DNA of 64,000 bases from Actinospineispora eucalypti (GTDB lineage Bacteria > Actinomycetota > Actinomycetes > Mycobacteriales > Pseudonocardiaceae): positions 1,054,001-1,118,000 of the forward strand of contig JACHMT010000001.1 of NCBI GenBank assembly GCA_014208095.1, read 5' to 3'. Position 1 is the first letter of the stretch. Every line of letters starts with the position of its first letter. The notes below the pieces were generated by a model. That model saw only the letters and a program-made list of their open reading frames with translations, ran no database searches and was not told where the DNA came from. This document shows positions 42,841-51,653 of this stretch, in pieces. The translations under genes and the position numbers were made by a program.

Positions 42841-42869
42841 CAACGCGTGTGCCGGTCACGCAATGTGGA

Positions 42870-44039
42870 TCATCTCAGACGGCGGACCAGTGCGGGGAGG
42901 GTGGCGGCGAGGGCGGCCAGGGCGGCGGCGGTCAGGAACATGGGGGCGAAGCCGGCGCCGGTGATCAGCGGCTGGGCTACCAGTGGTGAGGCGAACTGGC
43001 CCAGGAACAGGGCCGCGGTTGTGCCGCCCAGGGCCTTGGTGCGCGCGGCCGGGTCGACCGAGGCCACGGTCCAGCCGTTCATGGTGGGGTTCTGCAGGCC
43101 GATGCCGACGCCCACGACGGCCATGCCGATCGCCGCCGCCCACAGTCCGGGCGCGGTGCCGACCACGGCCAGCCCGACCGCGTAGGCGCCGAACATCACG
43201 GCGGCCAGGGTGGCGAAGCCCAGCCGGTTGCGCAGCCGGCCGAAGCCCAGGCCGACCAGCGTCGCCACCAGGTTCACCTCGGCGATGAGCACGCCGGTCA
43301 CCGCCGGGCCGGCGTCACCGATGCGGGCCAGCCAGAACGGTGCCTGGGTGGGCACCGTGTAGAACACCAGGACGCCCAGGAAGACCAGTCCGTACAGCCC
43401 GAGCAGCCGGGCGCTCCACCGGCGCCGGGCCAGCCCCGCTTCGAAGGGCGGCGGTGCCGGCGGTTCCGAGACCCTTCGCCACACCAGCAGCAGGAACGGC
43501 AGAGCCAGCAGGTACACCGCGAACGGGCCGCGCCAGCTGGCCGCCGCGAGCACCCCGCCGAGCAGCAGGGCGACCACCCCGCCGAAGCCCATCGCCGCGC
43601 CCTGCAGGCCGAGCACCCGGCCGTGCTCGCCGGCGGGATGGTGGTCGGCGAGCAGTGCGGTCGACGTGGTCATGATCCCGGCGATGCCGACGCCGAGCAG
43701 CGCCCGCCCGACCAGCAGCGCGGACAGCGAGTCCACCAGCAGGCCCGACCCGCCGGCCACCAGGTAGAGCAGCAGCGCGCCGAGCAGCACGCGCACCCGG
43801 CCGACCCGGGTGCCCAGCCGGGCCAGCAGCGGGGCGCTGACCATGATCGCCAGCCCGGGCAGGGTGAGCACCAGGCGCACCATCAGCTCGACGTTCGGTT
43901 CGCCGGCGAAGTGGCGTTCCATGCCGGGCAGCGCCGGGGTGATCGTGGCGCTCGCCATGATCGTCATCGTGCTCACGCCGAGCAGCGTGGCCAAGGGTGG
44001 ACGGGCGGCTCGGGACGGTGCGGTGCTGGTCAGGGCCAT
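42870..44039 (-). CDS. MFS transporter (12 helices)
   Basis: A 389-residue Major Facilitator protein. Signatures are MASATITPALPGMERHF in helix 1, LARLGTRVGRVRVLL (motif A-like) and GRALLGVGIAGI. It likely exports drugs or metabolites. No regulator is adjacent, and the gene ends in a clear terminator. Confidence 0.9.
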   Translation of the reverse strand: MALTSTAPSRAARPPLATLLGVSTMTIMASATITPALPGMERHFAGEPNVELMVRLVLTLPGLAIMVSAPLLARLGTRVGRVRVLLGALLLYLVAGGSGLLVDSLSALLVGRALLGVGIAGIMTTSTALLADHHPAGEHGRVLGLQGAAMGFGGVVALLLGGVLAAASWRGPFAVYLLALPFLLLVWRRVSEPPAPPPFEAGLARRRWSARLLGLYGLVFLGVLVFYTVPTQAPFWLARIGDAGPAVTGVLIAEVNLVATLVGLGFGRLRNRLGFATLAAVMFGAYAVGLAVVGTAPGLWAAAIGMAVVGVGIGLQNPTMNGWTVASVDPAARTKALGGTTAALFLGQFASPLVAQPLITGAGFAPMFLTAAALAALAATLPALVRRLR

Positions 44040-44072
44040 GTACCGACGCTAAAACCTCGAGATAAGTTCAGG

Positions 44073-44492
44073 TCAATGGCTTTGTGTCGCCAGCCACGCG
44101 GCGGCCCGGCGGGGTGAGGCCTGGGCCAGCCAGGCGTCCTGCACCACCTCGGTCAGCTCGGTGAGGGACAGCTCGCCGATCCGGCTGCCCCGGCACAGCA
44201 CCGAGGGATGCCCGTCGAAGTGCGGTGTGGTGAAGAACGGTGTGCCCGGGTCCTGGACCAGCGCCTGCTTGTCCGACTCGGACTCCACCCAGAAGACGAT
44301 CACATCGGGATAGCGCTCGCCGGACTCCGGGTCGACGGCGTCCGGGCGCGGGGTGCGGAAGAACACGAACGACTTCCGGCCCACCTGGTAGACGGGATTG
44401 CTCCTGGGGCCTTGCTCCACCGTGACGTGCGGCATCGCGGCGGCAAGCCGATGAACGTCCGCGACCCGCGCGGCGCGGTCCTCTGCCGGCAT
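44073..44492 (-). CDS. MmcQ/YjbR family protein
   Basis: A 139-residue protein of the MmcQ/YjbR fold, a CyaY-like DNA-binding-related domain. Segments FVFFRTPRPDAVDP, VIVFWVESESDKQAL, FFTTPHFDGHPSVLC and LTEVVQDAWLAQA are characteristic. The cell role of this family is not established. It follows the MFS gene upstream by 33 bases in the same direction. Confidence 0.88.
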   Translation of the reverse strand: MPAEDRAARVADVHRLAAAMPHVTVEQGPRSNPVYQVGRKSFVFFRTPRPDAVDPESGERYPDVIVFWVESESDKQALVQDPGTPFFTTPHFDGHPSVLCRGSRIGELSLTELTEVVQDAWLAQASPRRAAAWLATQSH

Positions 44493-44548
44493 GACCAGCA
44501 GGTTAGACCGCGACCGCGCGGGTCGGGGATGTCTCTATGCGCGAGAAC

Positions 44549-44833
44549 TCAGCGCTCGAACTCGTGCCCCAGGATGCCGACCTTGCCCCGGCCGACGCTG
44601 TTGTCCTTGGACTGGCACGGGTGCTGGAAGACGCCGTTGTTGCCGGGCAGCTCGTGCTCGCCGTCGTAGTGGTCGCAGAAGTCCTCGAAGTCGTCGTCGT
44701 CACCGGAGGCGAGAACCGTCGCGGGCGCGGAGGACATGCCGGCGATTCCCGGGGCGGCGACCAGCGCGCCGCCGAACGCGCAAGTGGCGAGCGCAACCGA
44801 AGTAAGCAGTAGCTTCGCGGTGGTGAGCTTCAT
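44549..44833 (-). CDS. Small secreted acidic protein
   Basis: A 94-residue exported protein. Residues 1-30 form a clear signal peptide (KLLLTSVALATCAFGGALVAAPG). The mature part starts with a highly acidic run (SGDDDDFEDFCDHYDGEHE) and has two Cys that could form a disulfide. No family recognised. ATG 44833 has AGGAACC directly upstream. Possibly a cell-surface or metal-binding protein. Confidence 0.75.
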   Translation of the reverse strand: MKLTTAKLLLTSVALATCAFGGALVAAPGIAGMSSAPATVLASGDDDDFEDFCDHYDGEHELPGNNGVFQHPCQSKDNSVGRGKVGILGHEFER

Positions 44834-44971
44834 CAGGTTCCTAACGCTGGTTTGAGCATGTCGTGTCGTGAGTCCCGACTTCGAACGGCCCAACGAGGCT
44901 GCACCGGCGAGCGGTGTGCATCACATCTACTCTTTACCCAGGTTTCCGCCGTTTGGGTGACACCGCGAACG

Positions 44972-45376
44972 TCAGCGGGCGGCGGTGACCATGATTTCGA
45001 CCAGTAGCGCCGGGTGCGCCAGCTTCGCCTCCACGCAGGCGCGCACCGGCGGGTTGTCCGGGTCCACCCAGGCGTTCCACTCCTTGTTGTGTTCGGTGAA
45101 CAGGCCGATGTCGGTCAGCCAGACCTGGGCGGTGATCAGCTTCGAGCGGTCCGTGCCGGCCAGGGCGAGCAGCTCGTCGATCCGGTGCAGCACGTCCCGG
45201 GTCTGCCGGCGGACGTCGCCGACCGTGCCGCCGGACGGGTCGCGGGCCAGCTCGGGCGTGATCACCCCGCACAGGTACGCGGTGTCGCCCCGGGTGACCA
45301 GCTGGCTGATCGTGGGTCCCGGGTACTCGGTGTCGGCCAGGTTGCGCAGTACTCCGTGACGGGTGATGTCGGTCAT
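44972..45376 (-). CDS. RidA family (YjgF/UK114) deaminase
   Basis: A 134-residue RidA-like protein. The family motif near the C-terminus appears as PPVRACVEAKLAHPALLVEIMV, with the catalytic Arg and Glu, and DRSKLITAQVWLTDIG is also typical. It should hydrolyse reactive enamines or imines. ATG at 45376 preferred over upstream starts that add unlike sequence. Confidence 0.92.
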   Translation of the reverse strand: MTDITRHGVLRNLADTEYPGPTISQLVTRGDTAYLCGVITPELARDPSGGTVGDVRRQTRDVLHRIDELLALAGTDRSKLITAQVWLTDIGLFTEHNKEWNAWVDPDNPPVRACVEAKLAHPALLVEIMVTAAR

Positions 45377-45551
45377 GATCGGAAGCCTATTTCCGGGCCG
45401 ATACGGATCCCTTACGATGGCGGTGGCGCGCGGGGCGCCGCCGGTTCGCGGGAAGGGCTCAGCCCACCTGTTTCGATGCGCAAGGCCCGTGTACGACCTC
45501 CTTTTCCCGCCTGACCATGCGAACGCCAGGCAAGCCGGAAAGGAGGCCGTC

Positions 45552-47081
45552 GTGCCTACCCGTCGCCTGCCCAGTGACCCCAACTCCGAACACCTGCGCA
45601 ACCAGGCCAAGCAGCTGCAGCGCCGAGCGCGCGCCGGCGACCCGGAGGCGGGTGCGCTGGTCCGCGAGTTCCACCCCCGGGACGTGGCGCCGGCCGAGCT
45701 GAGCCGGTCGGACGCCCAGCTGGTGCTGGCCCGCTCCTACGGTTTTCCCAGCTGGCCCCGGCTCACCGAGCACCTGGACCAGGTGGCCCGCTACACCCGC
45801 GCGCCGCACCGGGCCCCGGCCCAGGAGGCCGGTCCCGACCGGCTGCTCCGGCTGGCCTGCCTCACCTACGCCGAGGAGGACACCCCGGCCCGCCGCGAGG
45901 AGGCGGAGCGGCTGCTCGCGGCGAACCCGGCGCTGGCCGCCGCCAACATCCACACCATGGCCGCGGTCGGCGAGGTGGCGGCGGCCGCGGCCGCACTGGC
46001 CGAGGACCCGGCGCTGGCCAACGCCGAGGGCGGCCCCTTCAACTGGCCGCCGCTGCTCTACCTGGCCTATTCGCGGCTCGACGGTGGCGACCCGTTGGGG
46101 GTGGCCCGGCTGCTGCTGAACCACGGGGCCGACCCGAACGCCGGTTACCTGTGGGAGGGGCTGCCGTCCCCGTTCACCGCGCTGACCGGCGCGTTCGGCG
46201 GGGGCGAGAGCGACCAGCCGCCGCACCGGCACGCGCTGGCCCTGGCCCGGTTGTTGCTCGAGGCCGGCGCGGACGCCAACGACAGCCAGGCGCTCTACCA
46301 CCTCGCCTTCGCCGGCCCGGGCGAGGACCGCAACGACTGGCTGGAGCTGCTGCTCGCGCACGGGCTGGGCCGGGGCTCCGGCGGGCCGTGGCACCGGCGG
46401 ATGGCGCCGATCCACCCGACGCCGGCGCGGTTGTTGCAGGACGCCCTGCTGCACGCGGCGTCCGAGGGCCTGGCCAACCGGGTGCGGCTGTTGCTCGAGG
46501 CCGGCGCGGACGTGCGCGGGCTGGGCACCGAGCACCCGATCATGGGCGGCCGGAACGCGTACGAGCTGGCCATGCTGTCCGGCAACGTGGAGATCGCCGA
46601 GCTGTTGCGGGCGGCCGGCGCCGAGGCCGACCCGGTGCGAGGCGAGGCCGACCCGGTGCTGGAGTTCGTGGCCCGGTGCATGCGGGGCGACCGGGCGGCG
46701 GTGGACCGGCTGCTCGTCGACGGTGTCTCCGTCGGGCGCCGAACTGGGCGCCCGACCCGGCCCGCCGGCTCGGCCGGCGAGCCGTTACTGGTCGAGCGGG
46801 CGCTGGCCGCGCACCCGGCACTGGTGTGCCGGGCGGCCGAGCTGGGCCGGGTGGACGCCGCCCGGCTGCTGGTCTCGCTGGGCTTCCCGGTGAACCCGCC
46901 CGGCGGGCGCACCCCGCTGCACGAGGCGGCCTGGCGGGGCGACCTGGAGATGGTGAAGACGCTGCTCGAGCTGGGGGCCGACCCGGAGGCGCTGGATGCC
47001 GAGCACGAGGCCACCCCGTTGGGCTGGGCGGAGTACAACGAGCAGCGCGAAGTGGCGGAATACCTGGCCGGCCGGGGGTAA
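45552..47081 (+). CDS. Ankyrin-repeat protein
   Basis: A 509-residue soluble protein with ankyrin units, for example ALARLLLEAGADANDSQAL, LANRVRLLLEAGADVRGLG, GNVEIAELLRAAGAE and GGRTPLHEAAWRGDLEMVKTLLELGADPE. The N-terminal 90 residues are helical. The GTG at 45552 has GGAGG upstream. It most likely serves in protein interactions; no partner is evident. Confidence 0.88.
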   Translation: MPTRRLPSDPNSEHLRNQAKQLQRRARAGDPEAGALVREFHPRDVAPAELSRSDAQLVLARSYGFPSWPRLTEHLDQVARYTRAPHRAPAQEAGPDRLLRLACLTYAEEDTPARREEAERLLAANPALAAANIHTMAAVGEVAAAAAALAEDPALANAEGGPFNWPPLLYLAYSRLDGGDPLGVARLLLNHGADPNAGYLWEGLPSPFTALTGAFGGGESDQPPHRHALALARLLLEAGADANDSQALYHLAFAGPGEDRNDWLELLLAHGLGRGSGGPWHRRMAPIHPTPARLLQDALLHAASEGLANRVRLLLEAGADVRGLGTEHPIMGGRNAYELAMLSGNVEIAELLRAAGAEADPVRGEADPVLEFVARCMRGDRAAVDRLLVDGVSVGRRTGRPTRPAGSAGEPLLVERALAAHPALVCRAAELGRVDAARLLVSLGFPVNPPGGRTPLHEAAWRGDLEMVKTLLELGADPEALDAEHEATPLGWAEYNEQREVAEYLAGRG

Positions 47082-47133
47082 CCCGGGCCGCGAGGGGTAT
47101 CGCGGCGGCCTCCGGCGGAGGACCATCGGCCGG

Positions 47134-48384
47134 ATGGCCGACCTACCGGCGTTGGTAGCGGGGGCGAACACCCCCATCGGGCTGGCCCTCGCCCGGGGGC
47201 TGCGCCCGTTGGGGGTGCCGCTGGTCGGGGCCGCGCGGACGCCGTTCGAGTCGGGTTGCCGGTCGGCGCTGTGGAAGGCCGTGCTTCCGGTCGGCGGGCC
47301 GTCCGACCAGGCGTGGCTGGCCGCCCTGGGCGCGGCGCACCGGCGGTACGGCCGGATGGTGCTGTTCCCGGCCTTCGACGGCGCGGTGCGCGTGGTCGCG
47401 GAGCACCGGGCCGAGCTGGCCGAGCGGTTCGACTTCGTGCTGCCCGCGCTGGCCGTGGTGGAGCGGCTGCTGGACAAGACCGCGTTCCACCGGTGGGCGG
47501 TGGAGCACGGGTTCCCGGTGCCGCGCACGGTGGTCCTGGACGACCCGGCCGGGGTGCCCGGCGCGCTGCGCGAGCTGACGTTTCCGGTGGTGCTCAAGCC
47601 GTTCGAGCGGACCCTGGGCTGGCAGGAGCTGAGCCGGCAGACCAAGGTGTACCGGCTGGCCACCCCGGACGACTGGGCGCGGCTGCCGTTCGACCCGTTC
47701 CGCGCGGTGGACCGGGTCGTGCTGCAGGAGTGGATTCCCGGGCGGGACAGCGACGTGTACTTCTGCCTCACCTACCGCGACCGGGACGGCACCGAGCTGG
47801 CCGCGAGGGCGGGCCGCAAGCTGCTCCAGTGGCCGGTGGACATCGGCACCTCGGCGCTGGCCGTGACCTGCGCCGACGATGAGCTGCACCAGTTGACGCG
47901 GCGCCTGCTGGCCGCCGCCGGGCACGTCGGGTTCGGCTCGGTGGAGGTGCGGCGCAGTGCCGTCGACGGCCGGATGCTGATCACCGAACCCACGGTGGGC
48001 CGGCCCAACATGCAGACCGCGCTGACCACCGCCGCCGGGGTGAACCTGCCCGAGGTGGCCTACCTGGACGCGGTCCGCCGTCCGCCGCGCGTGCCCCGGT
48101 CCGCGAGGGGGCGGGAGTCGATCTGGGTCCACGAGACCGCGCTGCCCCGTTCGCTGGTGGTGACCCTGGGCCGGGACGGGCCGGCGGTGCGCCGGGTGCT
48201 GGCCGAGGCGCTGCGCGTCCGGCGGCGGCCGGTCGGCGCGTTCTGGGCCGTGCGCGACCCCCGGCCGCTGGTGGCCGAGGTGGTCAGGACGGCCGGCTGG
48301 GTCGCCCGTGCGCTGGGTCGCCGGCTGCCGGGCCGTCGGGTCCGGGGCGGCCCGCTCGCCCGCCGCCGGGCGCGGCCCCGGTGA
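47134..48384 (+). CDS. ATP-grasp superfamily protein
   Basis: A 416-residue enzyme of the carboxylate-amine ligase type. It starts with a Rossmann-like preATP-grasp segment (LVAGANTPIGLALARGLRPLG). The ATP-grasp part includes FPVVLKPFERTLGW (ATP Lys), LQEWIPGRDSDVYF and GSVEVRRSAVDGRMLITEPTVGRPN. It likely ligates a carboxylate to an amine. ATG 47134 has GGAGGA twelve bases upstream. The last 101 bases overlap the 3-prime end of the convergent EamA gene. Confidence 0.85.
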   Translation: MADLPALVAGANTPIGLALARGLRPLGVPLVGAARTPFESGCRSALWKAVLPVGGPSDQAWLAALGAAHRRYGRMVLFPAFDGAVRVVAEHRAELAERFDFVLPALAVVERLLDKTAFHRWAVEHGFPVPRTVVLDDPAGVPGALRELTFPVVLKPFERTLGWQELSRQTKVYRLATPDDWARLPFDPFRAVDRVVLQEWIPGRDSDVYFCLTYRDRDGTELAARAGRKLLQWPVDIGTSALAVTCADDELHQLTRRLLAAAGHVGFGSVEVRRSAVDGRMLITEPTVGRPNMQTALTTAAGVNLPEVAYLDAVRRPPRVPRSARGRESIWVHETALPRSLVVTLGRDGPAVRRVLAEALRVRRRPVGAFWAVRDPRPLVAEVVRTAGWVARALGRRLPGRRVRGGPLARRRARPR

Positions 48385-49267
48385 GCTCGACCACCGGTCG
48401 GTGGCCGGACTCCCGCAGCCCCAGCGCGGTCACCGCCGCCGCGACCACCGCCAGTCCCAGCCACTGCGTCACGCTGAGCGAGCCGCCGAGCAGTGTCACC
48501 CCGATCAGCGCGGCGGTGGCCGGGAAGGCCAGCTCGGCCAGGGTGGCCCGGGACGCGGCGGTGGCGCGCAGGCCCAGGTAGTAGAGGGTCAGCCCGAGCA
48601 GGCCCGGTACCAGCGCCAACGCCACCAGCGGCGGCAGCTGTCCCGCCGTGACCGCCACCGGTGCGCCCTGCGCCAGCACCACCAGCGCGGACGCCGGCAG
48701 CCCGATGGCGAACCGCAGCACCGTCACGTCCCGGCTGCTCAGCTCCGCGCTGACCAACCGGCCGAGCACCGTGCCCACCGCCCACAGCACCGCCGCGCCG
48801 AACGCGAGCAGCGCCGCCGAGGCCGCCCGGGGCCGCACCTCGAACGGGTCCGGGAAGGACATCAGCCATGCCCCGGCCAGTGCCGGCACCGCGTACGCCC
48901 AGTACCCGGCGCGCAGCCGCTCGCCGAGCAGCACCGCCGCCGTGACCAGCGCGATCACCGGCTGCAGCTTCTGCATCACCAGCGGCGTGACCGGGTCACC
49001 GAGCCGCAGCGCCTGGGTGAACAGCGCGGTGCCCACGGCCGAGGCGCCCGCCCCGATGACCAACAGCGCCGACCGGGAGCGCCAGTCGAGCGCCCGGAAC
49101 GCCTTCCCGGCGGCGGGCAGCCAGGGCAGCAGGACCAGCACCACGATCAGGTGTTCCCAGAACACCACCGTGGCCGAGGGGAGCTGGCCGGCCAGCGGTT
49201 TGCGCAGCAGCGCGTCGGTGCCCCAGATCGCCGCCGCGGCCGCGACCAGCCACGTGCGATCGCGCAT
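48284..49267 (-). CDS. EamA/DMT family transporter
   Basis: A 327-residue protein with ten hydrophobic helices and two EamA repeats. Typical parts are AIWGTDALLRKPLAG, LQPVIALVTAAVLLGERL and AFPATAALIGVTLLGGSL. The last 30 residues are a Gly/Arg-rich tail encoded across the convergent overlap with the ATP-grasp gene. It follows the MurJ-like gene by 13 bases, so both are one operon. Confidence 0.9.
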   Translation of the reverse strand: MRDRTWLVAAAAAIWGTDALLRKPLAGQLPSATVVFWEHLIVVLVLLPWLPAAGKAFRALDWRSRSALLVIGAGASAVGTALFTQALRLGDPVTPLVMQKLQPVIALVTAAVLLGERLRAGYWAYAVPALAGAWLMSFPDPFEVRPRAASAALLAFGAAVLWAVGTVLGRLVSAELSSRDVTVLRFAIGLPASALVVLAQGAPVAVTAGQLPPLVALALVPGLLGLTLYYLGLRATAASRATLAELAFPATAALIGVTLLGGSLSVTQWLGLAVVAAAVTALGLRESGHRPVVELTGAAPGGGRAGRPGPDGPAAGDPAHGRPSRPS

Positions 49268-49280
49268 CCCGCCACGGTAC

Positions 49281-50945
49281 CTAGCCGGGCAGCAGCTTCC
49301 CCCGGATCTTGCCGAGCAGCTTGGGCAGCTGGCCGGTGAGCTTGGCCACCACCAGCACGAAGCAGGCCATCGCCAGCCCGCCGAACGCCACGCAGATGGC
49401 GATCTGCACCATGTGCCCGGCGGCATAGGAGGCGTCCTGCCGCTGCGCCAGCCAGGCACCCACCGCGGCCGCCGGCAGCATGGCCAGCGTGGCGAGGGCC
49501 AGGTGGCCGAGCCGGCGGTAGTCCACCAGCCGCTCCGGCCGGATGGCCCGGCGGATGGAGTGCAGCCCGAGCACCGCCGCCACCGCCTCGCCGAGCAGCA
49601 CCGCCGCGCACAGCCCGAGCAGCCGGTACAGCCCCAGCGGCAGCAGCAGGCTGGCCGCGCCCACGCCGAGGCGCACGATCAGCACGACCGTGCTGATCGT
49701 GCGGGCGCGCTGCACGTCCAGCCGGGCGAACAGCGCCTGCCGGGCGATCTCGTTGATCGAGTTGGCGAACTGGGCGATGGCGAACACGGCCAGGCAGCCG
49801 GTCAGCCAGTTCAGGATGTCCGGGGTGGCCAGCTTGCCGTTGGCCAGTACCCCGGCCACCGGCCCGGCGAACGCGAGCAGCAGCAACGCGGCCGGCAGGC
49901 TGGCCGTGACGCCGAAGGACAGCGCCTGGCGCCAGGCCGCGCCGTAGCGCGCGTTGTCCTTCTCCTTCACCGCCACGCTCATCCCGGGCAGCGCCGCCGC
50001 CACCACCGACTTGGCGCCCAGCGCGGAGAGCACGAAGTACATCGACATGCCGGCCTGGAAGACGAACGTGCCGCCGGGCACGGTGGCGGCCAGGGCCAGC
50101 ATGCCGAACATGGAGATGGCCGGGAACCCGGCCACGATCACCGAGCTGCGCAGCCGCTTGGTGATCTCGGTGGTCACCGGGTCGGACTTCCAGCCGCGCC
50201 GCACCCGGATCGGAAGCCCAACCTGGCGCGCGCCGTAGACCTGCGCGCCCGCGTGCACCGCGACCGACGCGGTGGCGCCGATGCCCAGCAGCAGCACCAT
50301 GCCGATGGAAACGTCCATCACGTCCACGCCCGGCGGGTAGACCAGCGCGAAGATGCCCATGGTGGCGATCAGGCCGAAGTTCTCCAGCGCCGGCGCGGCG
50401 GCGGCCAGCGCGAACCGGCCCCGGGCCTGCTGGATCGACTCGCCGATGCCGGCCACCGTGTACCCGATCACCTGCGGCGCCACGAACAGCACCACCAGGA
50501 CGGTCAGCTCCCAGGCGTGCTCGCGGACCGCCGGGTCGGGGATGCCGGCGGTGACCGCGTAGGCCAGGGCGGGGGAGGCCAGCGCGAGCGCGGCGGCGGC
50601 CGCCGCCGCGATGGTCAGCAGGTAGCCGGTGACCTTGGCCAGCATGTCCGCCGTGTCCCGCAACGGGTGCGCGCCGGTGGCGGCGCCCAGCGAGTGGACG
50701 ATCGCCGGCACCAGCACCAGCCCCATCACCGGACCGGCGACGGCGGTGTAGGTCAGGTTGGGCACGCTGTTCGCGGCCAGGAAGGCGTTGGCGAAGTAGG
50801 TCGGCCCGAGCACCGCCCCGATGACCACCACCCGGAGCAGGCCGGTGATCCGGCTGACCATGGTCCAGATCGACACGGTGATCGAGCCGCGCGCGGTGCT
50901 CGGTCGCTTGGACTCGGCCTTGTCGGGTTCCGTGAGCTTGTCCAT
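49281..50945 (-). CDS. MurJ/MviN family lipid II flippase-like protein
   Basis: A 554-residue MOP-superfamily membrane protein with about 14 helices. The N-terminus (TVSIWTMVSRITGLLRVVVIGAVLG, YFANAFLAANSVPNLTYTAV) is the MurJ signature. It lacks the pseudokinase tail of the main mycobacterial MurJ, so it may be a paralogue for a different polyprenyl-linked substrate or a specialised flippase. Upstream of the EamA gene in an operon. Confidence 0.88.
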   Translation of the reverse strand: MDKLTEPDKAESKRPSTARGSITVSIWTMVSRITGLLRVVVIGAVLGPTYFANAFLAANSVPNLTYTAVAGPVMGLVLVPAIVHSLGAATGAHPLRDTADMLAKVTGYLLTIAAAAAAALALASPALAYAVTAGIPDPAVREHAWELTVLVVLFVAPQVIGYTVAGIGESIQQARGRFALAAAAPALENFGLIATMGIFALVYPPGVDVMDVSIGMVLLLGIGATASVAVHAGAQVYGARQVGLPIRVRRGWKSDPVTTEITKRLRSSVIVAGFPAISMFGMLALAATVPGGTFVFQAGMSMYFVLSALGAKSVVAAALPGMSVAVKEKDNARYGAAWRQALSFGVTASLPAALLLLAFAGPVAGVLANGKLATPDILNWLTGCLAVFAIAQFANSINEIARQALFARLDVQRARTISTVVLIVRLGVGAASLLLPLGLYRLLGLCAAVLLGEAVAAVLGLHSIRRAIRPERLVDYRRLGHLALATLAMLPAAAVGAWLAQRQDASYAAGHMVQIAICVAFGGLAMACFVLVVAKLTGQLPKLLGKIRGKLLPG

Positions 50946-51098
50946 TCCATCCCAAGGTTGCCGGCGGGGAGCGTGGCAACCGTAGCCGAGACTCGATCGT
51001 GATCCTCTTCCGGCGCCGACTACCGAGTGTCACTGCGTCGGTGGCCCGGCCGCAACAATTTCCGGGAATTTTGGCACAGTGGCGGACGGGAGGAATTA

Positions 51099-51653
51099 AT
51101 GATGTTTTCCGAACTCGCCGATGGCGAGCGTGAGCTCTATGTTTCGCAGAGCGTTTTCTCCGGGCCGAACGAGCTGGCCGGGCACTACGCCGACCTGCCG
51201 GCGGACCCGGCCGCGCTCGCCGGCATCGTGCGGAACCTGCTGTTCCACCGGATGGAAGAGGAGATCTTCGGCTACCGGATACCGGAGCGGTGGCGGCACG
51301 AGGATGCGGAGACCCGCTACGTGGACGACATCCCGCGGATCGTCCTGGCCCGGGACGGCCGCCCGCTCGACCGGGCCCGTGAATTGTCTGCCCGATTCGT
51401 CGGAATTTGTAGCGACTTCTCCCTGCTGTACTGCTCGATGCTGCGCCACGTGGGAATTCCGGCGCGCGTGCGCAACGGGTTCGCGAACTATTTCGGCTCC
51501 GACGGATTTAATTTCGACCCGGACACCTTCGGCCTCCCGCCGGAGGAGGGCGGGCTGGTCGGCGACTGGTTCGTGGCCGGCAACGTGCGCACGCCGGGCA
51601 CCGTGCTCACCCGGCCGCTGTACCGGCCGGAGCGGGAGGTCACCCCGCGATGA
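51099..51653 (+). CDS. Transglutaminase-like protein with incomplete catalytic core
   Basis: A 184-residue product. VGICSDFSLLYCSMLRHVGIPARVRNGFANYF is the Cys-containing half of a bacterial transglutaminase-like fold. The expected following block with the catalytic His and Asp (DHW...W...D) is missing, and the sequence jumps to FDPDTFGLPPEEGGLVGDWFVAGN. This is shorter than usual family members and looks like an in-frame deletion or a non-catalytic derivative. ATG 51099 follows GGGAGG. It overlaps the amidase gene by 14 bases at its end. Confidence 0.7.
   Translation: MMFSELADGERELYVSQSVFSGPNELAGHYADLPADPAALAGIVRNLLFHRMEEEIFGYRIPERWRHEDAETRYVDDIPRIVLARDGRPLDRARELSARFVGICSDFSLLYCSMLRHVGIPARVRNGFANYFGSDGFNFDPDTFGLPPEEGGLVGDWFVAGNVRTPGTVLTRPLYRPEREVTPR

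Noticed and set aside
48648..51002. 784-codon plus-strand frame opposite EamA and MurJ-like genes
   Set aside because: Composition is Gln/His/Arg noise and the minus-strand genes are clear membrane transporters.
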